Shown one piece after another: positions 45,235-58,317 of a stretch of 64,000 bases of DNA (positions are counted from its first letter, which is position 1; every line of letters starts with the position of its first letter). The notes beneath the pieces were generated by a model. That model made no database searches. It worked only from the letters and a program-made list of their open reading frames with translations, and was not told where the DNA came from. Origin of the DNA: Silurus meridionalis (lineage: Eukaryota; Chordata; Actinopteri; Siluriformes; Siluridae); contig NC_060911.1 of assembly GCF_014805685.1 (NCBI RefSeq), positions 8,539,712 through 8,603,711 on the forward strand. The letters are read 5' to 3'. The position numbers and the translations under genes were made by a program.

Positions 45235-45307
<73 letters not shown>
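45235..45307. repeat. (TG)n microsatellite
   Basis: A pure TG tract of about 73 bp, the longest TG run in the window. Confidence 0.95.
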
Positions 45308-45308
<1 letters not shown>

Positions 45309-45366
45309 TGTCAAGCACTAGTTATTATAACCTGGCATTCACATATGCAGGCAACAAGTCTTTAAA

Positions 45367-45481
45367 AGGTTTAAGTTTTGTACAGAGTAATACCTTTCTA
45401 TGATCCCTTCCACTATTATAAAAAATATATATATTAATGTATAAACAAGCAAACAAACAAACAAACAAACAAACAAACAAA
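45367..45481. repeat. second copy of the 43.99 kb sequence, plus (CAAA)n
   Basis: AGGTTTAAGTTTTGTACAGA, GTAATACCTTTCTATGATCC and CTTCCACTATTATAAAAA match 43992-44050 (AGGTTTGAGTCTTGTACAGA, GTGATACCCTTCTACGATCA, CTTCTACTGTAAAAA). Both are followed by AATAAACAA-type sequence. Here CAAA units fill 45450-45481. Confidence 0.65.
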
Positions 45482-45585
45482 TCAGCTTCTGCATGGTAGG
45501 GGAACATTTATAAAGCGTTTACTAATAGTTTAAACAAAGAGATCTTTAAAACAGGGAGAATAAGAAAAAAAAAAGGATTTCTAAT

Positions 45586-45587
<2 letters not shown>

Positions 45588-45642
<55 letters not shown>

Positions 45643-45643
45643 T
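45588..45643. repeat. (AAT)n microsatellite
   Basis: A pure AAT tract of about 56 bp. Confidence 0.95.
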
Positions 45644-46460
45644 ATGGGATGTGGTATGACAAACTTCTTTTTCACAGTTTAAGTAATTTTATTTAAATAA
45701 TATAAATTTAAAAAATCAACAAAAAAGACTTAATATAATGAATAAACTTAAATACTTCAGAAATAAAAAGGACACTTGATTTTATTATTTTTTGTTTATT
45801 TGTTCCTTGATAAAAGTAGTAAATTAAATATTAACTTGGATTAACCCTACCATAACAAAACAAAACTTGTTAGATGTAGACAAAACATTTACATTGTATA
45901 AAACAGTTGCAATTAACATCTTTACCAAGCTATAGAATAAATACTACCTAAATAACAAGAAAAAAATCCTAAATCTTCTTTCTCATGGTGCAAACTGTCG
46001 CCATGTCTTTTGCAGATCTACATCGTAATGGTGTTACTTCTTTCCATCTCTTTGAGCTTTTTTCAAACGACATGCCTTAGGAGGTTGACAGATCGCTTAA
46101 TACGGGGCGCATCTTTTGCATTTTCAACAAATTGCTTGTGCTGCCGCTGCTAGTGAGTACATTAACATGATACAGTTTGCAAATCACTGTTTTTCTGCTC
46201 TTTGTCAGATTTTGCAAACCCGAACCATGTCCACACTACGGATGTCACGCCTCTTTCAATAACAAGTTCCTCCTCCTGCTCAGGATTTCTTTGTGGATCC
46301 TCCTTGTCTGTTTCTTTCTCACTGTTTTTTTGACAAACTACCAGACTTTCCCTCAGGCTGCAAGTGAGTTAGCCACACCCACTTATTTACATATCACCGT
46401 ATACACTAAATAAATGTAAAAGAATCTGTTATGGATGACAATTTATTTCATGGTAACAAT
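45644..46460. other. unassigned non-coding DNA, possibly transposon-derived
   Basis: The complex stretch 45975-46370 reads unlike its AT-rich surroundings and may be an old dispersed element, but I see no inverted ends or transposase motif. A minimal acceptor-like CTTTTGCAG at 46007-46015 opens a frame of about 40 codons that I do not recognise. Confidence 0.3.
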
Positions 46461-47055
46461 ATATACAATAATCCCCTGTTTATCACGGTGGTTAAGTTCC
46501 AAAACTGCCTGCAATAAACGAAAAACCGTGATAAACAGACGCCACCCCAAAATTTAGAATTTTTTTAATTGTATAATTTGTAAATCATCCTCCCACACAC
46601 TTTAAACACACACACACAAAACATTTGCAAGAATATAGCGAGATGAATTTTGTGTAAATTGGTAGAAATACAGTAAACTGTATCACATTTATAGTGAGTA
46701 CATGTACTGTACAGTATACAGTTCTGTAGTAGCCTATGTGTAGTTTCTCTGCTTGTTTTTTTGGTTGAAGTATCATATGACATCAAAAATGAGGCGGAGT
46801 TAAATATACACGTCACTGCATTCTTTACTGTCATTGGCTAAATCTGGTGACCTATGTTTTTAACTCTTTAACCTTTTTTATTCAACCAATAAGCAAGCAG
46901 AAAATCTACGGTTTTCTGTACTGTAATACTACTCATTTCTTAATGACATTTTTATTAATATATTTTATTATTCTAACATAAAAATCAAAACAATTCCCTA
47001 TAAGTGTTTTGGTCTATCCTGCTATCCACGAGAAACCGGGAAAATCTATATAAAA
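46461..47055. mobile_element. putative Tigger-like non-autonomous element
   Basis: The left part AATCCCCTGTTTATCACGGT, GGTTAAGTTCCAAAACTGCC and AATAAACGAAAAACCGTGAT has the form of a Tigger-type terminal region. The right part near 47025-47050 (CCACGAGAAACCGGGAAAAT) could be its other end. There is no coding sequence. Confidence 0.4.
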
Positions 47056-47334
47056 TAAAAAATATATGAAATATATATAAAATAATGCTACTAATAATAA
47101 AAATAGCCAGTTGATCAATAAAAAAATTAGCAACCTCCCGTTAGCTTGGGAGATAAAAATACGACTATAGCCATTTAAAAGCTAATTAATTGGCTTTATC
47201 TCTTTATTGTTTACTGTTAACCCCACAGCCACCCCCCTGTCCACATAGTCCCCTCTCTTGCTCTTGTAGGGAAACTTTGGCTTTTTACATTATGCCACTG
47301 GGGAAACACACTTTTAGAGCGGCATGGTCTTTAA

Positions 47335-47562
47335 GGATTGTGGTGGCGGGAGCTCAGTGGTTAAGGCTCTGAGTTACTGATTAAAAGGTCAGGAGTTCAA
47401 GCCTTGGTATGACCAAGCTGCCACTCTTGGAGCCCTTTACCCTCTGTTCTCCAGGGGCACTGTCACATGGCTGACCCCAGCTTCCTAACATCGCTAGGGT
47501 ATGCGAAGAAAGACTTTCACTATGCTGTAAAGTACATGTGACAAGTATGAAGCACTTTCTTT
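47335..47562 (+). mobile_element. tRNA-derived SINE, near full length
   Basis: A-box GAGCTCAGTGG at 47350-47360 and B-box GAGTTCAAGCC at 47393-47403 form an RNA polymerase III promoter of tRNA type. The body follows: AAGCTGCCACTCTTGG, CTCTGTTCTCCAGGGGCACT, CATGGCTGACCCCAGCTTCC, then a LINE-like tail (CACTATGCTGTAAAGTACAT). It is the plus-strand member of the family seen at 12065 and 20155. Confidence 0.75.
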
Positions 47563-47569
47563 TGTTTTA

Positions 47570-47572
<3 letters not shown>

Positions 47573-47625
<53 letters not shown>
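47573..47625. repeat. (CT)n microsatellite
   Basis: A pure CT tract directly after the SINE. Confidence 0.95.
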
Positions 47626-47627
<2 letters not shown>

Positions 47628-47794
47628 CAGATTCATCATGACTCTGCTTTTGTATTCAGTTCTGTGCTCACTGACCTTTTATACACCACAGGTTTTAATC
47701 AGGGGGAGAGAGAAAGAAGGAGAAAATGTACGAAAGAAAGACATGAATGTAGAGGGCAATAGCAGAAAGAGGAGACAGACAGTTGGCAAACTTA

Positions 47795-47796
<2 letters not shown>

Positions 47797-47848
<52 letters not shown>
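47797..47848. repeat. (CT)n microsatellite
   Basis: A pure CT tract of about 50 bp. The 132-codon frame over it is partly repeat translation. Confidence 0.95.
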
Positions 47849-47852
<4 letters not shown>

Positions 47853-48113
47853 TCACTTGTTTGTTATCGCTCTTTCTCTTCGGGTCCCTAATGTAATTCT
47901 CCACTACTCCTTGCTTTCACTCAGTCGCGCGACAATCTTTGACCTTTCACCGGCTGGCTGCATGTTAATCCTGTTTCGACTTGTGATTCTGGCGTTCCCT
48001 GGTAGCGTTTCCTCCTACTTGAACAATGAACTTTAGATCAGTGGAGTGGGTGGGGGACCACGTTCCCCATGTGCTGATCAATCTTCACAGTGGAGGAGAG
48101 TGTGTATAGTTGG

Positions 48114-48115
<2 letters not shown>

Positions 48116-48164
<49 letters not shown>

Positions 48165-48209
48165 TATGGTGTGTATATAATAACTACAAGATTTTTAGAG
48201 GAAAATTGG

Positions 48210-48255
<46 letters not shown>
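48116..48255. repeat. two (TG)n tracts
   Basis: TG at 48116-48158 and 48211-48255, 52 bp apart, each preceded by the word TTGGCT, suggesting a short local duplication. Confidence 0.9.
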
Positions 48256-48260
<5 letters not shown>

Positions 48261-48720
48261 TATATGAGTCTGGCTGCCATTTTTTTCTCCTCTTTGTTTA
48301 GTATTATTGTCTTGATATTTGTTTGAAATATTAATTAAAATATTTTAATTATAATGATTTATATTTATTTTATAATTAGCATATTTTTATTGTCTAAAAT
48401 ATTTATTGCAATTTGGTTATTTGTTTGTTTGTTTGTGTGTATTCCAGCTCTTCAACCACAGGGAATCTGCTTGAGCTTAGAAAGGTAGGATTTATACCAG
48501 ACACACACTCACACACACACACACAGACCTGAACTGTCCATGTGCTGCCTCGGCACCCTCAGTGTCCTGCTCAGCCAATCAGGGTGTCCACTGAGCCATG
48601 AATGACAGTGATAAATACCCACCCCCCTCCCATCATCAGTGCTGTTAACAAGAGCAAAGCATGCTGGGTACACGCCGAAGGAGAAGAAAATGGGATCTCG
48701 GGCAATTCATTAATAATCAG

Positions 48721-48721
<1 letters not shown>
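48256..48721. other. unassigned non-coding DNA
   Basis: A short AC run at 48504-48524; otherwise nothing recognised. Confidence 0.45.
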
Positions 48722-48786
<65 letters not shown>

Positions 48787-48916
48787 CTGAGAGAGCGAGA
48801 ATAGGGTAATCATAGTCATGTCCACACTATTCTATTTGTTGTATTCCAGCTCAGTGCTTTTGGACATCTGATTCAAATTCACTTCACACCACGCTTATGA
48901 GCAACCTCATTTTCAC

Positions 48917-48973
<57 letters not shown>
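48722..48973. repeat. two long (TG)n tracts
   Basis: TG at 48722-48784 and 48920-48973. Confidence 0.95.
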
Positions 48974-48978
<5 letters not shown>

Positions 48979-49139
48979 GCATGTTGTAGCAGAGCTAAAG
49001 CTAATACTGCTCGGATTAAGCCGTCTGTGGAGCACACTGCCTTAATATTTTAAGAGGAATATTTTTCTGCAACGACATTGACTCAAGAAATGCATACAGC
49101 ATATCGGGAGACATCGTAAAACAAGGTTATCTCAAATGA

Positions 49140-49505
49140 TCTGAATATTAGGGACATAAGGTGTCATTAGGTCACTTCTTAGTGTGCCATTAGGTCATGT
49201 TATGTGACATTAGGTGACATCAGGAGTTAATTGAGACATAGACATGATTAGATAAGATTATGTTACATTAGTTGCATTGCATCATGGTGGGTGACATTAG
49301 GTAGCAATAGTTCATGCTACGTGACATTAGAAACTTTAGGTCATGTTACGTAATCGAAAGTTTAGTTCATGTAATGTGAGTAGAAGTTTAAAGAAATATA
49401 GACATCATTAGATGACATTACATGGAAATAGTTCATGCTATGTGACATTAGAAACTTTAGGTCATGTGACAGAAAGTATAAAAAATATAGACATTATTTG
49501 ACATG
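49140..49505. repeat. degenerate tandem repeat of about 120 bp
   Basis: AATAGTTCATGCTACGTGAC at 49307 and AATAGTTCATGCTATGTGAC at 49427 start two copies, each continuing ATTAGAAACTTTAGGTCATG, then GAAAGT and AAATATAGACAT. The upstream part is built from shorter TGACATTAGGTCA-like words. Confidence 0.65.
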
Positions 49506-51103
49506 TGAGCCACTAGGATATATAAGGAGACCTTACGTTTTCTTATATACAATGCAGTCAATGTATCTACCTAAGTATCTAGATAAATAACTGAAAAGAA
49601 AAAAAAATAATAATAATTTAGCAATATGTACAAATTCTGACTCGACCTGATGGAATTACTATTCACATTTTCTTCTAAACAGATGACACCCAAAATGTTG
49701 AAATGTGTAGACAAATCCGAGGCAGCTCACACATTGGTTCTGACCTCAGGAGCTGGACAGAAGGCCAAACATGCTCAATTAACCCCCGACATCATTAGGA
49801 AGTGACGATAGAGTCAGCCAACCGCATTCAGATTTTTTTTTGTTGTTTTTGTTTGTGGAATAACGTCATCCCCGTCTTCTTGAAGGCCAAGGCTTTGCTG
49901 AAAATGATTCACTCAAGCAATGCCTTGTCTGTTTTGAAAGAGTGTGTGCCATGTGATTTAGGAACATATTCGTATGCGTGCAATTAGTGAATAAACTGGC
50001 AAAGGGAAGACAGAATGCTTATGATTATATTCATTTGATTTGTATAGACATATTTTATATATTATATACAATATTTTTCTATATAGAGTGATCAAATGCT
50101 CTAAAGGTGTGCTTTTTTTTATATGAAAGATAGTTATAATAAATGTATTAATACTAGTTATAATAAAATAATAGAAAAAATAGAAAAAAAATAGAAATAA
50201 TAAAGTTATTTCAGGGATCAGAAATAAGTTAATGGCTAATAACTGTTTTTGCTAATGGCTAAATATGGACATGTATGCTATTAGAAACTATTTATAAGGC
50301 CTTTATTGGTTATTCTCTTATTTCTGTTATAGCTCCATTTTATGCCATAACAATGACCTTGCTAGCTAGGAATTAAAGGTACCAGTAGCTTGTATGGGGC
50401 AAAATTCACACTTAATATGTACCCAGTATTAATGTGTAGTTTATAAGTTTGAAATAAATATAAAACGTGCAATAGAAACTATGAACGTTTTCATTTTGGT
50501 GAATATGAGTTGCACAATGTATGGGTGTAGTTGTCATGTGCACAGTGGGCGTCTTTTCTGCGCGTCCTGAATGCACATGAGCTCCGGAGCCGACTTTCAG
50601 CCCGCTCCAAAATTAGCCGATGTTTTTGTCACGTCAGCTCCTGTTAGCGCACTCCTGTCATACCCCGTGCGCACTACCCACTGGCACTCTCTCCATCTCC
50701 ACACCTGCTTATCCTTCTCTCCAGCTGCTGACCTCACGTCCCTCCGTTCTCTAAAACGACATTTCCGTCTTCAAACTTTCGTCTGCAATACCTGCTTTTC
50801 AGTTGTACTCGTTTGCGTGGCTTCAATATGAAATTATTCTGAGAATATTTCCTACAATATAACATTTCCCAGCATTATTTACTATTAATATGTTGCTTCA
50901 TCAGCTCTGCCGTGTCTTTCTCTCTGTTCATGGGTGCCGTAGGGTGAGTTCTGGTCAACCAGACGACAAGAGGACATGAATAACAATTACCATTGCAGTC
51001 ATTCCTCATTACCCGGGTTTATGATATTTACACAGCAAGAGTAGATGTTGTGTGGAATTGGTCTGTGAATAGGAAACAAGTTGTGTTGTTTTTTGTTTTG
51101 TTC
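49506..51103. other. unassigned non-coding DNA
   Basis: AT-rich (49990-50480) and more complex parts. The frame at 50571-50831 (86 codons) is serine/leucine-rich without a recognised domain. CTCAATTAACCCCCGACATC near 49775 is a weak enhancer-like sequence. No transposon ends seen. Confidence 0.4.
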
Positions 51104-53320
<2,217 letters not shown>

Positions 53321-53860
53321 TGTTCTCTACATAGCTGATGGTTTGTCAGCGTATGTTATAAACCTAGCAGCAATTATGTAATAGTGACGATGTGGTGTAC
53401 AATGGTGTCTAAGACTTGGCAATAGCATCATGTGAGAAATATAGCACAACGCAGTAAGTGTGAGGGATGATGTAATGCTTATTCTAACAGTTTTGACATA
53501 TGTGCCATAACATTTCATAATTAGGTGCAATCAAATATGCTGTCTAGAGCACATGGGACATAATTAAGCTCTTACTGTAATCTCTTACTACCAGAAGTAA
53601 TATTGTTTTACAACTAGATATAGAATGGTATCTTGTGGCTGTCTTGTGTCCGCAGGTTCATGGTGGAAAGGCAACCTGCGTACATACACGCATTACACTT
53701 TCTCATATTTAGAAGAGTTAATGCAATACTCAAGATCATGACACACTCCAGTGGCATCGGGTTCATTCTGTTAATGTGTAAGCTTCTCCACTCTTCCACT
53801 GGAGACTTTGTGCAGATGTTGGGATTGGATTAGAGCTGTTCTTTATATACAGAGTTAAAG

Positions 53861-53864
<4 letters not shown>
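53321..53864. other. unassigned non-coding DNA
   Basis: No feature beyond chance frames. Confidence 0.45.

Positions 53865-53897
<33 letters not shown>
53865..53897. repeat. (TG)n microsatellite
   Basis: About 33 bp of TG. Confidence 0.95.
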
Positions 53898-53900
<3 letters not shown>

Positions 53901-54403
53901 GTGCCAATCCTCAATTCATTCTTTACACTTTAAAACAGCAGGTTATATAATCCTACAAGAGGCTGGTAAGCATGCACTTATGCAACATTGGCCTCAAGTG
54001 AAAGCTTCCCCTCTCAGGCTGACAGGAAAGTAACAATCTATTTGAAAGGTAGATCATTTCAAGCAATATAACACACTATATATAAAACAAGTAATATAAA
54101 TATGTATTAGATTTGCCTCTATTTAATTCAATCATTGTAATGCACATGGATGTACATATGTGGTACATGAATAAACAAATACAGTATCATCAACATTTAT
54201 GTACACATAATATTGGTTACATGGAAACATGCCGTATTATTCACATTAACCCAGCTCACATATTACACACGTGCGCAAAAAGTGCATAAATATTCATTAG
54301 ATTCTTCATGCAGCTGTTTTTCAGCGAGACTGTAACGCTCGTGTGTTTCATCGCAACATTTTTCAGTTGTAAAAACATGTTGAGTACCGTGCCATCACTG
54401 TAT
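53898..54403. other. unassigned non-coding DNA
   Basis: AT-rich with ACATA/TATTA words, no gene or transposon ends seen. Confidence 0.45.
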
Positions 54404-54869
54404 ATACTTCAGTCAGGCATAAAATTATGACCACTGACAGGTGAAGTGAATTATCTGTTAGTAGGGGGATTTATTAAATAGCAAGTGAACATTTCGTCCT
54501 CAAAGTTGACGTGTTAGAAGCAGGAAAAATGGAAGGGGCTAAATAAGGGCTAAATTGCATCTGGGCCAAAACATCTCCAAAACTGCAGCTCTTGTGGGAT
54601 GTTCCTAGTCTGCAGTGCTCAGAATCCATCAAAAGTGCTCCAAGGAAGGAACAGTGGTGAACCGGTGACAGGGCCATGGGTGGTTGAGGCTCACTGATGC
54701 ACGTGAGGAGCGAAGGCTGGACCGTGTGATCCAACAGACGAGCTCCTGTAGCTCAAATTACTGAAGAAGTTCATGCTGTTGATGCTCGATGGGTCAGTAC
54801 TGTTTTGCCAGCAAAAGGGGGACCAACACAATATTAGGCAGGTGGTCATAATGTTATGGCTGATCAGTG
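54404..54869 (+). mobile_element. Tc1-type deletion derivative
   Basis: The left end (CAGTCAGGCATAAAATTATG, ACCACTGACAGG) and right end (GTGGTCATAATGTTATGGCT, GATCAGTG) form inverted termini of a well-known fish Tc1 family. The interior keeps the 5' part of the transposase (ATCTCCAAAACTGCAGCTCT, CAAAAGTGCTCCAAGG, GGAGCGAAGGCTGGACCG), then jumps to the 3' end (GCAAAAGGGGGACCAACACA). The catalytic part is deleted and the remnant has stops. Confidence 0.8.
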
Positions 54870-55024
54870 GCCATAAAGAGTTGCCTGATCAGTGTTTGTA
54901 CACATAATAATGGAAACATGCAGTATTATTTGCATTAATACACATAGCTAATACATTATACCTGCGATTGCTTTGTTTTGCTAAATTATGTAATATATTT
55001 TGTTAAATTATGATCGCCATTCTT
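54870..55024. other. unassigned AT-rich DNA
   Basis: GTACACATAATAATGGAAAC here resembles 54203-54228 (GTACACATAATATTGGTTAC), a weak local duplication on either side of the Tc1 element. Confidence 0.35.
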
Positions 55025-55360
55025 TAGGACTCTTGGGTAGGCTAGGCCATGTCTCGACTTACGACATTTTCAAGTTACGATGAGGTCATTGGAACTCATT
55101 TCATAGTTCTTATTATCGGTGATGCCTGGTTGCTGGCGGAGTGGTGTGTTACAGTCGAGCGAAACTCTTGCATGTGCCGATAACACTTTTGCTGAACTTT
55201 CCCCTCTGCCAGAGTGCAGATGCAGAGAGTCATAAATGTAAATGACACCAGTAATTAGACCTGGTCGATAAAAGTTGTAACTCTGTGTCCAATTAGTGAG
55301 CCTGACGTCTTCTGCAACCGCAATTCCAGATGTAAATAGCGAAGAGGCCAACAACACTGT
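55025..55360. mobile_element. possible Tigger-like fragment
   Basis: CATGTCTCGACTTACGACAT and TTTCAAGTTACGATGAGGTC look like a Tigger-type terminal region. No second end was identified and the right border is arbitrary. Confidence 0.3.
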
Positions 55361-55861
55361 TGACCGAGACGATGCACACGGCAGCAGATCCTGAGATTTA
55401 GTCTTAAATCCAATCCTGCTCTGTTAGTCCTTATGCATACCTGGTTCAGCTCTTTTTCAGCTCCGACGGATGAACTGAAGCTGAAACATCAATAAACTCT
55501 CTTTCTGCGCTTGTGCATGCACGTGTGCAGTGTGTACAGCAAGACTAGAGGACCAAATCCTCAGTGGTGCCACTACTAAGAATCTATTAATAACATACTA
55601 TCTTTTACTGTACCATTACAATATATTAAGCACATAGTATGTGTCCTGCTGCATCCATCTTTTACATAAATCATGCAAATTGTTTCATCCGCTGCTTATG
55701 AGAAGTAATAAGACGAGTCTGAGGTGTGAAATTGCTTGCCAACAACAAACAGGGGTCCGATTTACAGTAGGTGTCGCCACAGCAGTAATTAACTGCATTA
55801 ATAATTAATAATGACGTGAAAGTTCTCACAAGGGTCTCGCAAAGGATTACAACAAATGTGC

Positions 55862-55863
<2 letters not shown>
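55361..55863. other. unassigned non-coding DNA
   Basis: The part near 55385-55460 (TTAGTCTTAAATCCAATCC, CTTATGCATACCTGG) is complex, but nothing is recognised. Confidence 0.4.

Positions 55864-55909
<46 letters not shown>
55864..55909. repeat. (TG)n microsatellite
   Basis: A pure TG tract of about 46 bp. Confidence 0.95.
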
Positions 55910-55910
<1 letters not shown>

Positions 55911-56273
55911 GTCGCGTGTGAACATTCTCTATCCTTTTCATGTGCATCTTTTCAGCCACAGAGATCCCCGTCTAAACCAAAGCTAACAATTGACGGGGTA
56001 AAAAAAGTCAACGTCAACAGCGGATTCTTTTTCTCTCTACACTTCTCTCGCTCAACCTCGCTCTCCCTTTTTTGGGCTTCTATGTCTCATGCTCTCTCAG
56101 TCTCTCTTTTTTCCTGTTACATCAGTATAGCAGCAGTCTTTCATGGACAGTGAAGTGTAAAATGGATGGAGCGAGAGACACAATGCTGCTGATCAATCTG
56201 CCACGCAGGAGAGAACTCTGGGTAAACGTGTGCGTCAGGAGTGTGAAGGGAGAGAAGCGTGTCCGAGAGAGAG

Positions 56274-56276
<3 letters not shown>

Positions 56277-56322
<46 letters not shown>

Positions 56323-56328
56323 GTGTGA
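56277..56328. repeat. (TG)n microsatellite flanked by AG
   Basis: TG units with AG runs on both sides (56264-56277 and 56326-56340). Confidence 0.95.
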
Positions 56329-56963
56329 GAGAGAGAGACCGAGAGAAAGAGGGAGGACAGGTTCATTGTCACGCTCTAGAATAGGCTCAAATTCACTCTG
56401 ACTAGGCTTTTTACTCGAAAAAAGGAATCTTAGATAAACAGCGTAAAAAAAAGTAGAAAAGGCAACCGTACACTCACCACTTTAACACAATGCCTGGCAG
56501 ACCTTCATTATATTCCTCTGCTCTTTTTTTTTTCTCTTTTTTTATATACAAATACAATTCGATCAGTTTGTTTGACGGAGCAAATCTCAGACCTGTTTTC
56601 ATGAACAAAAAGCGCAAACATATGGCATGCACTTGTAGAAATATGTACACACCTGATTTATTATGTGCTACCAGGAATTTTAATCAACTTTATTTAAAAG
56701 TCGCACTAAAATAGTCTTTTTTTTTTTTTATTAACTTTCGAAAAAGCTGTTGCTTTTCTAAACGTGTGCAAACTTTCATTAGTAATGCTTTTGACATCAT
56801 TTGAATCCTTTTAAAATATTTTTTTTCCTGGGTGATTACATAATTTCCTATGTCTATGGCATTCCACAATTCTATAGCAGTGGAATCTAATGTACAGGTG
56901 CGCAGGTTATCAGATTCTGTAAACAGTATTATTTCAACACAAACCCTGCATTAAGTCCTTTAG
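56329..56963. other. unassigned non-coding DNA
   Basis: AT-rich, T-runs at 56525-56533 and 56717-56729. No gene seen. Confidence 0.45.
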
Positions 56964-57260
56964 ATTTAGAGCTGAAATGATGTATAAGTATTCGATTACA
57001 AAACTGTTTCGTTTAGTCCATTAAACTACACACAGAGCACTATGTTTCCCAACGGACCATTATTGCTGACGCACCACATGCTAAACTTTGGAGCGATCTG
57101 GACAGGTATCGCAGAAGACGTTGCAGAATAAAAAATGTATTCGGCCCAAAGAAAACGGCAAAAAAGGCTCGGAAGTTTGGGATAATTTCAAGCTAAAGAA
57201 TGCAGAATTTAAAAGAGATTTTATAATATTTTTATTTATATACAGTGTGGTCAAAAGGTC
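56964..57260 (+). pseudogene. hAT element 5' end with BED transposase relic
   Basis: The sequence 56970-57110 parallels the left part of the element at 39782 (AGAGCACTATGTTTCCCA, TTGGAGCGATCTGGACAGGT). A plus-strand frame from 57088 then reads KKGSEVWDNFKLKNAEFKR, the start of a BED zinc finger of a hAT transposase. The CxxC part does not follow, so the copy is truncated. Confidence 0.6.
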
Positions 57261-57957
57261 CCTCCGCAGTGGCCGTGTAGAGCAGGGAGCGCAGAGAGCG
57301 AAAATTTCAAGCAGCTTTCCCGAAGACAAAAAAAACCACATTGCGATACTGTGAGAGATTTAATAAATAAATACATGAGTAAGAATAATAAAATCTTTTG
57401 TTTTGTTTTTATCTTTATATCTCTCTGAATTGCATCAGTAAGGAGTCAGACTTAAAAAATGAGCAGGGGTGTACAAACTTTTGCTTTACGGAGTACAGAG
57501 AGGTGTAATAAGGGATCAAATAGATTTAAGGACAATGTAAAGGCAATGTCTGCACAATGTCTGCTAGTTTTTGGTTTAATGTGTAATGCTAATAAGCAGG
57601 GTTTGTGGCTTCGTTGTGAAGATCGCATGCTAGCTTTTTGCCATGACAATAGATTTTATCGTCCTGCATGTTCATGATTTCTATTTATATATTTATTTGT
57701 ATTCATTTTTGTCAGCTCTAAGCTCAAAACATTAGCAAAGGAAGCCCCATACTTCGGATGTTTGATGGACTTTATATGAATCATGCTAGTCCTCTTACCT
57801 GTGTGTTAGTTTCTTTCCTTTTATCCCCTCCCCACTGATTTTTATTTTCCCTCTCGAACACACCCCACGCTCCATCCCTTCATTTCCACCCCTCCGTTCA
57901 TCCCTGCGGGCGATCTCTCGCTGTGTGACATCATGCTGCTTCCTGTCTCCTTGCCAG
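57261..57957. other. unassigned non-coding DNA
   Basis: No repeat ends. The last 150 bp become pyrimidine-rich and GC-richer ahead of the possible exon at 57958. Confidence 0.4.
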
Positions 57958-58050
57958 TTTGACGACAGCTTCCTGTTCCGCAGGCTGCTCCGCGTCTCCG
58001 CGACGGCAGATGCTGTCACCACAGCAACTGTCACTCAAAGGGTTGAACAG
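57958..58050 (+). other. candidate host exon (93 bp)
   Basis: Preceded by a strong acceptor (CTTCCTGTCTCCTTGCCAG) and followed by CAG/GTGGAC, a possible donor. The 93 bp are 31 codons in one open frame, FDDSFLFRRLLRVSATADA followed by a V/T-rich end. GC content is higher than in the surrounding DNA. I do not recognise the protein. If the donor is not used the frame stops after VEQVD. This is the most exon-like segment in the window but has no supporting neighbour. Confidence 0.25.
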
Positions 58051-58317
58051 GTGGACTGAGGTGTTTTGCATACAGAGAAGCGCTTCGACACGCAGCCAGC
58101 CGATAGTTTGGCAAATCGACACAGAGTATTTTGTCGTGTCGCTGGAGAGAATCAGGGTACAGCGTCAATCTAACGCAGGTCAACAAACAATATCTTCTGT
58201 AGACATAATGTAAAGGAACATTTACAAAACGGTGCAGTAAAACAATCGAGAGAAATACTGCGATTGGCTGTTTTTATTTCAATAAAAATCCCTGTAATTC
58301 TGGGTCTGGCTTCAACT
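58051..58317. other. unassigned non-coding DNA
   Basis: Unique-looking sequence between the candidate exon and the 18-bp array; no feature. Confidence 0.45.

Noticed and set aside
45975..46170. Possible exon after CTTTTGCAG at 46015
   Set aside because: The frame (IYIVMVLLLSISLSF…) stops within about 45 codons, has no donor and no recognised family; transposon-derived or chance.
47350..47403. tRNA gene
   Set aside because: A and B boxes are present, but the downstream body and tail match SINE copies at 12065 and 20155, and no cloverleaf can be completed.
50571..50831. 86-codon plus-strand frame
   Set aside because: Serine/leucine-rich without domain, exon borders or neighbours; no support beyond length.
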